The position numbers and the translations under genes are program-made. From Gemmatimonadaceae bacterium (GTDB lineage Bacteria > Gemmatimonadota > Gemmatimonadetes > Gemmatimonadales > Gemmatimonadaceae): a stretch of DNA of 64,000 nt. The stretch's first letter is position 1; every line of letters starts with the position of its first letter. The DNA lies in NCBI GenBank assembly GCA_035606695.1, contig DATNEW010000049.1:1-64000 (forward strand), in the 5' to 3' direction. Below are positions 39,728 to 48,900 of this stretch, piece after piece. The notes beneath the pieces are model-generated. The model saw nothing but the letters and a program-made list of their open reading frames with translations, did not search any database and was not told the DNA's origin.

Positions 39728-41059
39728 GTGAGCTACGCGCTCACATTGACTTCGCAGATGCCCCCGCGCACGCTCGCCTCTCTCGCCCACGCGCTGACCG
39801 TTTCCGGCAGCACCGATGCGGCGCTTCAAGCGTTGGGCGAAGCGTTGTCGGAAGTCGATCGCTTCGCTCAGCTGGCCCTCGTCCGTTTCGATGAACGGAA
39901 GGGGATGCTCCGCGATCGCCTACTGGTCAACGGTTCGCGTATCGACTGTACGACGCTCGATACCACCTTCGATCATTTACCGACGCGCGAACGCGTCGCG
40001 ATCGAGGCGGGCGGCCAGTTCGTGGAGTTCGGCGATGCCAGCGACGAATTCGGCCGGCTGTTCGCCATGCCGGGCCTTGGCGAGTCCGGGTGGCTGAACG
40101 TGCGCGGGCTGCGCTACGACGGACAGTTGAGCGGCCTATTGCTGCTGTACGAGTCGCGAAAGCTCTTTGGCGCGCGCACGGCCGAGCGGTTTCTGCCGGC
40201 GATCGCTCTATTTGAACTTGCGTATTTAAGATTTCTCGAACGCACGGCGCGTGAGGAGGCGGTGCGCACGCTCGAGGACGTCACGGAACGCGTGCACGGC
40301 GACTACGAGCTCAAGCTCGCCGAAGTCGAAGCGCGCCTCATGGACGTGAGCAACACCCAGTTGGCCGAGAACAGCGCGCGAATTCTCACGCTGGAGCGAG
40401 AGCTGGCGCTGGCCACCGACGACGCTCGCCGCGCGCTCAAGCGTGCCGCCGCGGTCGACGCGACCGTCGGCTCCGCGGTCGAACAGCTCGAGAAGGCGCA
40501 CGTCGAGCTGCATCGCCGAAGCGAAGCACTGCGACAGAAGACGCGCACCATGTATCTGATCGACAAGGTGCTGACCCTCGATGCCTCGACCGACGATCCG
40601 CGCCAACTCGCCGACGGCTTGCTGTCGCTCGTCGGCGACGACATGCACGCGCATCGCTGCTCGCTCATGCTGTGCACGCCGGGCGGCGATCAGTTGTACA
40701 TCGCCGCCGCGAAAGGCGTGGCGCCCGGCATCACCGAAGGTGTTCGCGTCTCGATCGGTCACGGCGTGGCGGGTCGCGTGGCCGAGAGTCGCGAGCCGCT
40801 TCTCGTGCGCGACGTGGCCGAGGCGAATCAGCATCCGTTGCTTCGCGATCAGTACTTCACCACGGGCTCGTTCATCAGCTTCCCGCTCGTCTATCACGAC
40901 GAGCTGGTGGGCGTCGTGAACCTCGCGAATCGCGCCATGCACGGCGTCTTCGTCGAGGAGGACGTCGATCGCGTCCGACTGCTCGGCCTCGTCATCGCGC
41001 TCGTCGCATCGAACGCGCGGCTTCCCGAACGGCTCGTCGAAGCGCTCAGTGTCCGCTAG
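39728..41059 (+). CDS. GAF - coiled coil - GAF sensory protein
   Basis: A 443-residue soluble protein without an obvious output domain. Residues about 10-170 look like a degenerate GAF domain, 175-265 a long heptad-rich coiled coil (repeated ALATDDARRALKRAA-type pattern), and 280-435 a clear GAF domain (YIAAAKGVAPGITEGVRVSI, then GVAGRVAESREPLLVRDVAE). GAF domains bind small ligands or mediate dimerisation. The GTG start at 39728 opens the trp cluster, and the stop overlaps trpD by 11 bases. It may regulate cluster products or partner proteins through the coil (inference). Confidence 0.75.
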   Translation: MSYALTLTSQMPPRTLASLAHALTVSGSTDAALQALGEALSEVDRFAQLALVRFDERKGMLRDRLLVNGSRIDCTTLDTTFDHLPTRERVAIEAGGQFVEFGDASDEFGRLFAMPGLGESGWLNVRGLRYDGQLSGLLLLYESRKLFGARTAERFLPAIALFELAYLRFLERTAREEAVRTLEDVTERVHGDYELKLAEVEARLMDVSNTQLAENSARILTLERELALATDDARRALKRAAAVDATVGSAVEQLEKAHVELHRRSEALRQKTRTMYLIDKVLTLDASTDDPRQLADGLLSLVGDDMHAHRCSLMLCTPGGDQLYIAAAKGVAPGITEGVRVSIGHGVAGRVAESREPLLVRDVAEANQHPLLRDQYFTTGSFISFPLVYHDELVGVVNLANRAMHGVFVEEDVDRVRLLGLVIALVASNARLPERLVEALSVR

Positions 41060-42098
41060 CACGCCTCCGACCGCCCCGAATCCGCTCCTCGCGACCGTTC
41101 GCCGACTGACGCTCGGCGAGGCCGCGTCGCCCGACGAGTTGAGCGCTGCGTTCGACGTCATCTTCGCCGGTGATGCCACGCCGGCGCAAATCGCCGCACT
41201 GCTGGTCGGACTGAGAGTCCGCGGTGAATCGCCGCGGGATCTCGCCGCCGCCGTGCGCGCGCTGCGTCGCGTGATGATCGCGTTGCCCGCCGAGGAACCG
41301 GATGCGTTGGTGGATACCTGCGGGACCGGTGGCGGCACGATCAACACGTTCAATATTTCGACAGCCGCCGCGCTGGTCGTGGCCGGTGTTGGCTTGCGCG
41401 TCGCGAAACATGGCAATCGTTCGTTCACGACCCAATGCGGCAGTGCAGACGTGCTCGAAGCGCTCGGCGTTTCGATCGACGCGCCCGTTCACACCATGGA
41501 GCACGCACTACGCAGCGCCGGCATCGTGTTCATGTTCGCGCCGCTCATGCATCCGGCCATGAAGAACGTTGGCCCCGTTCGGCGCGAGCTTGGCGTACAA
41601 ACGATCATGAACCTCGTCGGGCCGCTGGCGAATCCGGCGAGTGCGGGGCGCCAGGTCGTCGGCGTATCGGACGCGCGGCGACTGCACTTGATCGCCGGCG
41701 CGCTCAGCGAACTGGGCTCGGTGCACGCGATGGTCGTGCACGGCGAAGGAATGGATGAGATCTCGCCCTTCGGTCCGACCGACGTCGTGGAGATGCGCCA
41801 GGGCCACGACCCGCTCGAGTGGACGATCGACCCGAAAGACTTCGGCTTCGGCCGAGGTTCGCCCGCGGACATCGTCGGAGGACCGCCCGCGGACAACGCG
41901 GCCACAGTGCTCAGGGTGCTTCGCGGCGACGGCAACGAAGCATCGACGGCAGCGGTCGCGCTCAATGCCGCGGCGGCGATTTATGTGGCAGGTGGTGCGG
42001 CCACGTTCGCGGAAGGCGTCGAGGTTGCGCGAGCGGCGATTGGAGCGGGGGTCGGTTTGGCGGCGCTGGAGCGGCTCAGAGTGGCGTTTCGGGGCTAA
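41049..42098 (+). CDS. trpD: Anthranilate phosphoribosyltransferase
   Basis: A 349-residue enzyme joining anthranilate to PRPP in tryptophan synthesis. The PRPP motif is DTCGTGGGTINTFNIST near residue 90, with KHGNRSFTTQCGSADVLEALG, HPAMKNVGPVRRELG and NPASAGRQVVGV as further signatures. The GTG start at 41049 lies inside the end of the GAF gene. trpE/trpG are not in the window. It is separated from trpC by a repeat block and the opposite-strand lexA, so trpD and trpCFBA are not one simple transcript. Confidence 0.95.
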   Translation: MSASTPPTAPNPLLATVRRLTLGEAASPDELSAAFDVIFAGDATPAQIAALLVGLRVRGESPRDLAAAVRALRRVMIALPAEEPDALVDTCGTGGGTINTFNISTAAALVVAGVGLRVAKHGNRSFTTQCGSADVLEALGVSIDAPVHTMEHALRSAGIVFMFAPLMHPAMKNVGPVRRELGVQTIMNLVGPLANPASAGRQVVGVSDARRLHLIAGALSELGSVHAMVVHGEGMDEISPFGPTDVVEMRQGHDPLEWTIDPKDFGFGRGSPADIVGGPPADNAATVLRVLRGDGNEASTAAVALNAAAAIYVAGGAATFAEGVEVARAAIGAGVGLAALERLRVAFRG

Positions 42099-42297
42099 AC
42101 GGCGCGGAAAATCGAACGGAAACTACGAACGGAAAGAGCGAGTGGAAGAACCGAATGGAAAAGGCGACTGAAAACTACGAATCAGTCGCAGTTTCCAGTC
42201 GCCTTTTCCGTTCGATCTTTCCAATCGCCGTTTCCGTTCGCTCTTTCCAATCGCCGTTTCCGTTCGCTCTTTCCATTCGCTCTTGCAGTTGCGCCGT
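42099..42297. repeat. Composite inverted/direct repeat block between trpD and lexA
   Basis: A 14-base perfect inverted pair (42157-42170 and 42196-42209) forms a long hairpin. To its right, a 26-base unit beginning TTTCCAATCGCC is repeated exactly at 42218-42243 and 42244-42269, then partially. To its left are inverted variants built from GAACGGAAAGAGCGA. No ORF of interest is present. It may end transcription from both trpD and lexA, which converge here. Confidence 0.8.
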
Positions 42298-42906
42298 CTA
42301 ATATCTCCGCAACACCCCAACGACGATCCCCTGGATACTGATGTCATTCTCGTGAACGTAGATGGGCGTCATGGTCTCATTCGCCGGCTGTAGGCGTATG
42401 CGTCCGTCGCGCTCTCGATAAAACTTCTTCACCGTAGCAGAGCTACCGTGAAGCATCGCGATCACCATTTCGCCGTTATCCGCGCGTTGCCGCTCGTTCA
42501 CCACCACAAAGTCGCCGTCGCGAATCTGCTCGTCGACCATCGAGTTGCCTCGCACGCGCAGCACGTAATGATTGCCGCCACGGCCAATCATCGCGTCGGG
42601 CACCGTGAACGTCTCGTTTTGCTCGAGAGCCTCAATCGGCATACCGGCCGCGACTGTGCCGAGTAACGGCAGTTCTACCGCGCGCGGGGTCGCCTCGCTG
42701 GGCAGGATTTCGATCGCGCGGCTCTCGTTGTAACTCCGCTTGATATAGCCCTTGCGCTCGAGGTTGGTCAGATGCTCGTGCACCGTCGCGAGCGAGTTGT
42801 AGCTGAACTGCTCGGCGATTTCCTCAAAGCTTGGCGCGAAGCCGTTTTGCTCCGTGTAAGCCGTGAGGTAAGTTAGGATTTCACGCTGACGCTTTGTGAG
42901 CGGCAT
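42298..42906 (-). CDS. lexA: LexA repressor
   Basis: A 202-residue SOS repressor. The winged-helix DNA-binding domain spans 1-65 (LTKRQREILTYL, then SFEEIAEQFSYNSLATVHEHLTNL). The self-cleavage site is A87-G88 (VAAGMP), and the catalytic dyad is S122 (GNSM) with K160 (TVKKF). RecA filaments trigger its cleavage after DNA damage. It lies between trpD and trpC on the opposite strand, divergent from trpC. No SOS box could be named, because the operator sequence of this lineage is not known to me. Confidence 0.95.
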   Translation of the reverse strand: MPLTKRQREILTYLTAYTEQNGFAPSFEEIAEQFSYNSLATVHEHLTNLERKGYIKRSYNESRAIEILPSEATPRAVELPLLGTVAAGMPIEALEQNETFTVPDAMIGRGGNHYVLRVRGNSMVDEQIRDGDFVVVNERQRADNGEMVIAMLHGSSATVKKFYRERDGRIRLQPANETMTPIYVHENDISIQGIVVGVLRRY

Positions 42907-42942
42907 AGGCTGACACCCGTTCAGCTTATATGATGGATAGAC

Positions 42943-42970
42943 TCGGGGTAGTTTACCGAATAAGCCCCGA
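42943..42970. promoter_or_regulatory. Inverted repeat in the lexA-trpC divergent gap
   Basis: TCGGGG (42943-42948) is mirrored by CCCCGA (42965-42970), and an inner GGTA / TACC pair lies at 42947-42957. It sits between the divergent lexA (start 42906) and trpC (start 42999) genes, where a lexA operator would be expected. This is a candidate only. The pairs overlap, so both cannot form at once. Confidence 0.3.
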
Positions 42971-42998
42971 ACACTAGAATATCCGAAGAAGGACCGAA

Positions 42999-43820
42999 GT
43001 GCAAGCTTCTTCTGTGTGGACGCCTCCGGGCGGGACGTTGGGCGGGATCATCGCCGAGGCGAAAGCACGCGTCGAAGCACTCCGAACGCGTACCGCCGAG
43101 CTCGAGCGCCACGTCGCGAATGCGCCGCAGGCGCCGGGATTCTCCGCCGCCCTCACGGGCTCGCACGTCGGCGTCATCGCCGAGGTGAAGCGGCGCTCGC
43201 CGTCGAAGGGGTGGATCAACGCCGAGATTTCGGCGCCAGACCAGGCATGCGCCTACGAGCGCGGCGGGGCGGCCGCGATCTCAGTGCTCACCGAGCCGGC
43301 GCACTTCGGCGGCTCCGTCGACGACCTGCTCGCGGTGCGCTCGCACGTCGCGGTTCCAATTCTCAAGAAGGACTTTCACGTCGATCCGGTCCAGCTGCTC
43401 GAGGCGAAAGCGATCGGCGCGTCGGCGGCGCTGCTCATCGCCCGCGCGCTCTCGCCTGGCGACCTGCCGCAACTCGTCGCCTTCGCGCGAAGCATCTCCC
43501 TCGAGGTGCTCGTGGAGATTCGCGATGCCGAGGAGCTGCGGCGCGCACTCGACGCCGGTGCGGCGGTGATCGGCATCAACAATCGAAATCTCGAGACACT
43601 CGTCATCGACCCCGCCACGTCGGAGCGGCTGCTCGCCGAGATTCCTCGCGACGTCGTCGCGATCGCCGAGAGCGGCGTGAGCGGTCGAGCCGACGTCGAG
43701 CGATACGCACGCGCCGGCGCGGATGCGGTGTTGGTAGGCTCAGTGATTTCCGCCGCCGCCGATCCATCGGCGATGGTGCACACGCTTGCGAGTGTCGAGC
43801 GGATTGGCCGTGGCGCCTGA
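42999..43820 (+). CDS. trpC: Indole-3-glycerol-phosphate synthase
   Basis: A 273-residue TIM-barrel enzyme. The catalytic segment VIAEVKRRSPSKG is near residue 55, followed by SVLTEPAHFGGS, PILKKDFHVD, and the C-terminal IGINNRNLET and IAESGVSGR. It closes carboxyphenylaminodeoxyribulose phosphate to indole-glycerol phosphate. The start is GTG 42999, with a purine-rich GAAGAAGGA Shine-Dalgarno-like run just upstream. It overlaps trpF, and trpB follows. Confidence 0.96.
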   Translation: MQASSVWTPPGGTLGGIIAEAKARVEALRTRTAELERHVANAPQAPGFSAALTGSHVGVIAEVKRRSPSKGWINAEISAPDQACAYERGGAAAISVLTEPAHFGGSVDDLLAVRSHVAVPILKKDFHVDPVQLLEAKAIGASAALLIARALSPGDLPQLVAFARSISLEVLVEIRDAEELRRALDAGAAVIGINNRNLETLVIDPATSERLLAEIPRDVVAIAESGVSGRADVERYARAGADAVLVGSVISAAADPSAMVHTLASVERIGRGA

Positions 43821-44517
43821 GATCAAGTTCTGCGGCCTGACACGCGCCGAGGATGTGCGCGAAGCGGTGGCGCTCGGCGCTTCGTACGTCGGCGTGATCT
43901 TCGCCGGCGGGCCCCGAAATCTTACGCCGGCACGGGCGCGCGAGGTGCTCGGCGAGGTGCCGGGCCGCGTGAGGCGTGTGGGCGTCTTTGGCGATCAATC
44001 GCCGGAAGAGATCGCGACAGCGGCGTTCGAGGCGAGCCTCTCCGTCGTTCAGCTGCACGGTGCGTCTGATCCGATGCGCATCTCGCGGATTCGCGACCAA
44101 TTCACCGGCGAGGTCTGGCCGGTGCTGCGAGTGGCCGGTGCTGAGCTGCCGCCTGAGGCGGCCGAACTCGCTTACGCGGGTGACGGATTACTTCTCGACG
44201 CTCTCGTTGCGGGAGGGTTGGGCGGGACCGGCGTTACGCTTCCGTGGGACGCGCTGTCGGCCGCGATTGCGCGATTGCGGTCCGGGGTGAAAATCGTCCT
44301 TGCTGGAGGCCTTCGCGCCGAGAACGTCGCGCAGGCGATCGGTGCGCTCGACCCCGACGTCGTGGACGTGTCGTCGGGCGTTGAGCAACCCGGTTCGCCG
44401 GGCGTCAAGGATCATCAACGAATGCGCGCGTTCCGCGACGCGGTCGAAAGTGTATCCGCGGAATTCCGAGCGAAGGCGCGAAGCGCCGAAGCGAGGAACA
44501 ACCAGAGTCCAAGATGA
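43810..44517 (+). CDS. trpF: Phosphoribosylanthranilate isomerase with repeat-derived C-terminus
   Basis: A 235-residue (beta/alpha)8 isomerase. It has [12 protein letters not shown] at the start with the catalytic Cys, [27 protein letters not shown] and the phosphate-binding [10 protein letters not shown] and [16 protein letters not shown] 43810 overlaps the trpC stop; TTG 43804 is an alternative. The family normally ends soon after GVKD.....F. Here the last 17 or so residues ([17 protein letters not shown]) are encoded by a copy of the family B repeat, before the stop that overlaps the trpB start. Confidence 0.94.
   Translation: MAPEIKFCGLTRAEDVREAVALGASYVGVIFAGGPRNLTPARAREVLGEVPGRVRRVGVFGDQSPEEIATAAFEASLSVVQLHGASDPMRISRIRDQFTGEVWPVLRVAGAELPPEAAELAYAGDGLLLDALVAGGLGGTGVTLPWDALSAAIARLRSGVKIVLAGGLRAENVAQAIGALDPDVVDVSSGVEQPGSPGVKDHQRMRAFRDAVESVSAEFRAKARSAEARNNQSPR
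44463..44507. repeat. Family B repeat copy inside the trpF 3' end
   Basis: This 45-base stretch begins ATTCCGAGCGAAGG and contains the GGCGC-GAA-GCGCC hairpin and the GAAGCGAGGAAC end, matching the two copies at 16189-16296. It is in frame with trpF and ends 7 bases before the trpB start. Confidence 0.8.
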
Positions 44518-45698
44518 CCATCGTACAGCAGGATCGATTCGGACTGTTCGGCGGCCGATACGTGCCCGAGACGCTCATCCCCGCGCTCGAGGAGCTCGAG
44601 GCTGCGTACGACGCCGCGTGCGACGATTCATCGTTCCGCGCCGAGCTCGACGACATGCTCAAGAACTACGTGGGCCGACCGTCCGCGCTGACCAGCGCGC
44701 CGCGATTCTCCGAGCTCGTGGACGCGCAGGTGTGGCTCAAGCGCGAAGACTTGAACCACACGGGCGCGCACAAGATCAACAACACCGTCGGACAGATCCT
44801 GCTGGCGCGTCGCATGGGCAAGACGCGCATCATCGCCGAGACGGGGGCGGGGCAGCACGGTGTGGCGACGGCCACCGTCTGCGCGCGCTACGGGATGCAG
44901 TGCATCGTGTACATGGGCGAAGAAGACATGCGGCGCCAGTCGCTCAACGTCTTTCGCATGCGGCTCATGGGAGCAAAGGTCGTCGGCGTCACGAGCGGCA
45001 CGCGCACGCTCAAGGACGCGACGACGGAAGCGATCCGCGACTGGGTCACCAACGTCAATGACACGTATTACATCATCGGGTCGGTCGTGGGACCGGCGCC
45101 GTATCCGCGTATGGTGCGCGACTTCCAATCGGTGATCAGCACCGAGGCGCGCGCGCAAATGCTGGAGCGCGTCGGGAGACTGCCGAAGACAGTGGTCGCG
45201 TGCGTCGGCGGTGGATCGAATGCAATGGGCGCGTTTGCCGCGTTCATCGACGATCGCGACGTGGAGCTGGTCGGTGTCGAAGCGGCCGGCGACGGACTGG
45301 ATACCGATCGGCATTCAGCGTCGCTGTCACGCGGCAAGCCCGGCGTGCTGCATGGCTCGCTCAGTTACCTCCTGCAAGATGAACGAGGCCAGGTGCATCC
45401 GGCACACTCCATCTCGGCCGGTCTGGACTATCCTGGGGTGGGACCGGAGCACTCGTATCTCAAGGACAGCGGCCGCGCGACGTACGTGGCGGTCTCCGAC
45501 GCGCAAGCGCTCGAGGGTTTTCGCTTGCTCAGTCAGCTCGAGGGCATCATTCCCGCACTGGAAACGGCGCACGCGGTGAGCTGGATCGCTTCGCAAAAAG
45601 GGCGGTGGAGGAAGAATGAACCGGTACTGCTTTGCGTGAGTGGCCGCGGGGACAAGGACGTGGCACAAGTCAGTGAAATGAATATTTTGGAATCGTGA
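44514..45698 (+). CDS. trpB: Tryptophan synthase beta chain
   Basis: A 394-residue PLP enzyme condensing indole and serine. The PLP lysine is in [14 protein letters not shown] near residue 83. Other signatures are [25 protein letters not shown], the PLP phosphate loop [10 protein letters not shown] and [13 protein letters not shown]. This is the classical TrpB1 type that works with TrpA. Unusually, trpA is not next: two signalling-type genes, coupled by 4-base overlaps, stand between them. Confidence 0.97.
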   Translation: MTIVQQDRFGLFGGRYVPETLIPALEELEAAYDAACDDSSFRAELDDMLKNYVGRPSALTSAPRFSELVDAQVWLKREDLNHTGAHKINNTVGQILLARRMGKTRIIAETGAGQHGVATATVCARYGMQCIVYMGEEDMRRQSLNVFRMRLMGAKVVGVTSGTRTLKDATTEAIRDWVTNVNDTYYIIGSVVGPAPYPRMVRDFQSVISTEARAQMLERVGRLPKTVVACVGGGSNAMGAFAAFIDDRDVELVGVEAAGDGLDTDRHSASLSRGKPGVLHGSLSYLLQDERGQVHPAHSISAGLDYPGVGPEHSYLKDSGRATYVAVSDAQALEGFRLLSQLEGIIPALETAHAVSWIASQKGRWRKNEPVLLCVSGRGDKDVAQVSEMNILES

Positions 45699-47440
45699 CC
45701 TCGCTTCCGCCGTCCGCCCCTTCGTTGGCCTCGGGATCGCCGCGCGGCATGGAGCCGGGCCAGGCTCCGTTTTCGCCGGCGCCGATCCGGGAGCTGCTCC
45801 GCCTGATCGTGAAGGCGGCGCGTGCGCACCAGTTGTATCTGCCGAACAATCCGATCTATCAAGGCGCGATCAACACGCTGCGTGCGGGCTTCACGCCGAT
45901 CTGGGCCGAGACGGACGAAATCGCCCTCGCGATCACCGAGAGCGACATCCGCTGGTTCGACGCCACGGTCTCGGAGACGACCACCGCCGCCGCCCGGTCG
46001 TCCGAGAACCTGGCGTGGCTGTTCTACAAGGACGGCGTCCGCGAGCTCAAGATCGCCAAGGGCTTCGAGGACGCCGAAGTGATCAAGTTCCTCGAAATCG
46101 TCCAGCGCGCGCGCAAGGGATCGGCGGACGAAGACGATCTCGTGACGATGCTCTGGGAAGCGGATTTTTCACTTCTTAAATATAAATACGTTGATCTCCT
46201 GCAGGAAGGCGGCGGCGGCGGCGAGGATCTGGCCGACGGCACCGACACGGTACCCGCCGAACCGGGCGCCGTGCGCCAGGCGGCGCAGGAAGCGGTGGAG
46301 GAGTCGCGCGCCGGCGGCATCGTCAACATGGCGGACTTCGATTCCACGCTCTACTTCCTCGACGAGCGTGAAGTCGAATACCTGCAGGACGAAATCAAGC
46401 GCGAGTACCAGCAGGACCTCCGCACCAACGTCGTCTCGGTGCTCCTCGACATCTTCGAGGCCCAGGCCGATTCGGAAATCCGCCTGGAGGTGCTCGACGA
46501 CGTCCACACCCTCATGGTGTATCTCCTCACGACGGGACATTTCCGCGGCGTCGCGTATGTGCTCAAGGAAGCGCAGCAGTCGCTGCAGCGCGCAACCGAC
46601 ATCACCGAGGACCAACGCGCCAAGCTTGCCGCGCTGCCCGACCGCCTGAGCGCTCCCGAAGCGGCGTCGCAGCTGCTTCAGGCGTTGGACGCCGCGCCGA
46701 CGCTCCCGCCGCAGGACGAGCTGGTCGAGCTCTTCGACCAGCTTCGACCCGCCGCGCTGTCGACGGTCTTCCTGTGGCTTGGCTCATCGCACAACGACCG
46801 ACTGCGCCCGTTGCTTCAGGCAGCGGCCGGACGCCTCGCCGCGGCGAACACCGCGGAGCTCGTGCGGCTCATTCAGGCGCCCGAGCCCGAGGTGTCGGCC
46901 GAGGCGATTCGCCGCGCCGGCGCGCTCAAGGCGCAGGCGGCGGTGCTTTCCCTGAGCAAGATTCTGACGGAACCCGACGTGCAGCGCCGCCAGCTCGCCG
47001 TGCAGGCGCTGACGGAGATCGCCTCGCCTGGTGCGCTGCAAGCACTCGAGAAATCGGTCGAGGACGACGATCGCGACGTGCGCATCACCGCCGTGCGCGC
47101 GCTGACCGCGAAGGTCTATCGCCCGGTGCTGCCGCGGCTCGAGGCGGTGGTGAAGGGCAAGGCGGTGCGTGAGGCGGACCTCACGGAGAAAATGGCATTC
47201 TTCGAAGGCTACGGCGCGTTGTGCGGTGACGGCGGCGTTCCGCAGCTTGACAATATTCTAAACGGCAAGGGATTCCTTGGCCGCCGCGAAGATCCCGAGC
47301 TGCGCGCGTGTGCGGCGATTGCGCTCGGCCGCGTCGGTACGCCGAAAGCGCGCGAAGCATTGCAGAAGGCGTCGACCGAAAAAGAGATCGTCGTGCGCAA
47401 CGCGGTGAACAAGGCGCTGCGCGGCGGAGGACCGACGTGA
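45695..47440 (+). CDS. HEAT-repeat protein with LYP-type N-terminal domain
   Basis: A 581-residue protein without a catalytic domain. Residues about 31-130 form an alpha/beta domain ([18 protein letters not shown], then [20 protein letters not shown]). It matches in pattern the N-terminus of the next gene product. Residues 135-370 are helical, with an acidic linker containing GGGGG. From about 385 to 577 there are HEAT/PBS-type helical repeats ([20 protein letters not shown], then [19 protein letters not shown]). It is translated from GTG 45695 overlapping trpB. A scaffold or regulator of the adjacent HD-GYP protein is a reasonable inference; there is no evidence of an enzyme role in tryptophan synthesis. 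Confidence 0.78.
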   Translation: MTSLPPSAPSLASGSPRGMEPGQAPFSPAPIRELLRLIVKAARAHQLYLPNNPIYQGAINTLRAGFTPIWAETDEIALAITESDIRWFDATVSETTTAAARSSENLAWLFYKDGVRELKIAKGFEDAEVIKFLEIVQRARKGSADEDDLVTMLWEADFSLLKYKYVDLLQEGGGGGEDLADGTDTVPAEPGAVRQAAQEAVEESRAGGIVNMADFDSTLYFLDEREVEYLQDEIKREYQQDLRTNVVSVLLDIFEAQADSEIRLEVLDDVHTLMVYLLTTGHFRGVAYVLKEAQQSLQRATDITEDQRAKLAALPDRLSAPEAASQLLQALDAAPTLPPQDELVELFDQLRPAALSTVFLWLGSSHNDRLRPLLQAAAGRLAAANTAELVRLIQAPEPEVSAEAIRRAGALKAQAAVLSLSKILTEPDVQRRQLAVQALTEIASPGALQALEKSVEDDDRDVRITAVRALTAKVYRPVLPRLEAVVKGKAVREADLTEKMAFFEGYGALCGDGGVPQLDNILNGKGFLGRREDPELRACAAIALGRVGTPKAREALQKASTEKEIVVRNAVNKALRGGGPT

Positions 47441-48900
47441 CGACGCCCCGCATGGCGCCTCCCGGCGCGGCCGGCGGCGAAGGCTCGGGCGATTCGTTCA
47501 TTCGTCGCGCGGGCCGCCAGCTCATCTTCGCGGCGTACGGTGCGCTGCGCGCCGTGAAGCTCTATCCCGTCGAGAACGCGGCCGTTCAAAAAGCGCTCGC
47601 CGAGCTCGCGAGCCAGAGCAACGAGCTGCTCGGCAGCGAGGGCGAGCTCGAGCTGCGGATGTCGGGCGAATTCATCTTCGTCAATCAGACGCGCTTGCGG
47701 CTGGACCTCGACAACTTCGCGAGCTTTAGTCACCTATTGGCACTATTTCGTGCCGCGGGCATTGGTACGGTCACGGTGTCCGATGGCGTAACCCCGAAGG
47801 ACTGGCTCGTCTTCCTGTCGCTCTTGCAAGCGCCCGGCGTGGACGATCCGGCGGAACGCCTGCTGCAACTCGGCGACAAGCTCGATAGCGCGGGTGTCGC
47901 GGCATTCACGTTCGCGCCGCCGGCGGAGCCGGGCGAAGGCAACAAGGAAAAGGCGAAGGAGCGGGCCAAACGCACCTACGCGCAATCCGTCGCCGCGACG
48001 CGGGACCTCATGTCGTCGGTGCGGATGGGCGGCAGCCCGAACATCAAGAAGATCAAGCGCGTGGTGCAGGGCATCGTCGACCAGATTCTGAGCGAGGAGA
48101 CGTCGCTCATCGGGCTCACGACGATTCGCGACTACGACGAGTACACGTTCACGCACAGCGTCAACGTCTGCATCTTCTCCGTCGCCCTTGGCAAACGCCT
48201 TGGGCTGAACAAGCTGCAGTTGTACGATCTCGGCATGGCCGCGCTGTTCCACGACATCGGCAAGTCGCGCGTGCCGCAATCGATTCTCAACAAGTCCGGC
48301 GGGTTGACGGACGAAGAGTGGCGCCTGATTGCGTCGCACCCGTGGCTGGGCGTGCTCGCGCTCTTCCAGGTGCGTGGCGCGCAGGAGCTGCCGTATCGCT
48401 CGATGATCGTGGCGCACGAGCATCACATGAAGCGCGACCTCACCGGCTATCCTCGTCCGATTCGGGCGCGCCAGCTCAGCATGTTCAGCAAGATCGTCGC
48501 GATCGCCGACGGCTTCGACGCCGCCACGTCTCGGCGTTCATACCAGACCGTGCCGTTCACGCCCGCCCAGGTCATGCTCGAGATGCGCGACAATCCGCGC
48601 CGCGGCATGGACCCGGTCATCGTCAAGGCGTTCATCAACCTGACCGGCATCTACCCGGTGGGGACCCTGGTGGTGCTCGATACATTCGAGCTGGGCATCG
48701 TGCACGCGGTAAATCCCCTGCAGGACATGCTGTCGCGGCCGATCGTGCGCGTCATCAGCGACGCGCAGGGCAACCTCGTGCATCCGGGCGATCTGGTGGA
48801 CCTGGCGGACCGGAACGCCGACGGCGTGTTCCTGCGTACCATCATCAAAACGGAAAACCCTGATCGATATGGCGTCCGCGTCGGTGACTATTTCACCTGA
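47437..48900 (+). CDS. HD-GYP phosphohydrolase with LYP-type N-terminal domain
   Basis: A 487-residue protein. Residues 24-122 are an unnamed domain (KLYPVEN, then LLALFRAAGIGTVTVSDGV). An HD-GYP domain follows with the HD pair at 272-273 (FHDIGKS), HEHH at 327-330, the GYP signature at 337-339 and IADGFDAATSRRSYQ. HD-GYP proteins hydrolyse c-di-GMP or related dinucleotides, so it may oppose the GGDEF enzyme at 18.2 kb. GTG 47437 overlaps the HEAT gene stop, and the end overlaps trpA by 32 bases. The usual HHE is replaced by EHH-M, so metal binding may differ. Confidence 0.88.
   Translation: MTTPRMAPPGAAGGEGSGDSFIRRAGRQLIFAAYGALRAVKLYPVENAAVQKALAELASQSNELLGSEGELELRMSGEFIFVNQTRLRLDLDNFASFSHLLALFRAAGIGTVTVSDGVTPKDWLVFLSLLQAPGVDDPAERLLQLGDKLDSAGVAAFTFAPPAEPGEGNKEKAKERAKRTYAQSVAATRDLMSSVRMGGSPNIKKIKRVVQGIVDQILSEETSLIGLTTIRDYDEYTFTHSVNVCIFSVALGKRLGLNKLQLYDLGMAALFHDIGKSRVPQSILNKSGGLTDEEWRLIASHPWLGVLALFQVRGAQELPYRSMIVAHEHHMKRDLTGYPRPIRARQLSMFSKIVAIADGFDAATSRRSYQTVPFTPAQVMLEMRDNPRRGMDPVIVKAFINLTGIYPVGTLVVLDTFELGIVHAVNPLQDMLSRPIVRVISDAQGNLVHPGDLVDLADRNADGVFLRTIIKTENPDRYGVRVGDYFT

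Noticed and set aside
42218-42269. Direct 26-base repeats considered as a CRISPR array
   Set aside because: The units abut with no spacers, there are only two exact copies, and no cas genes are present.
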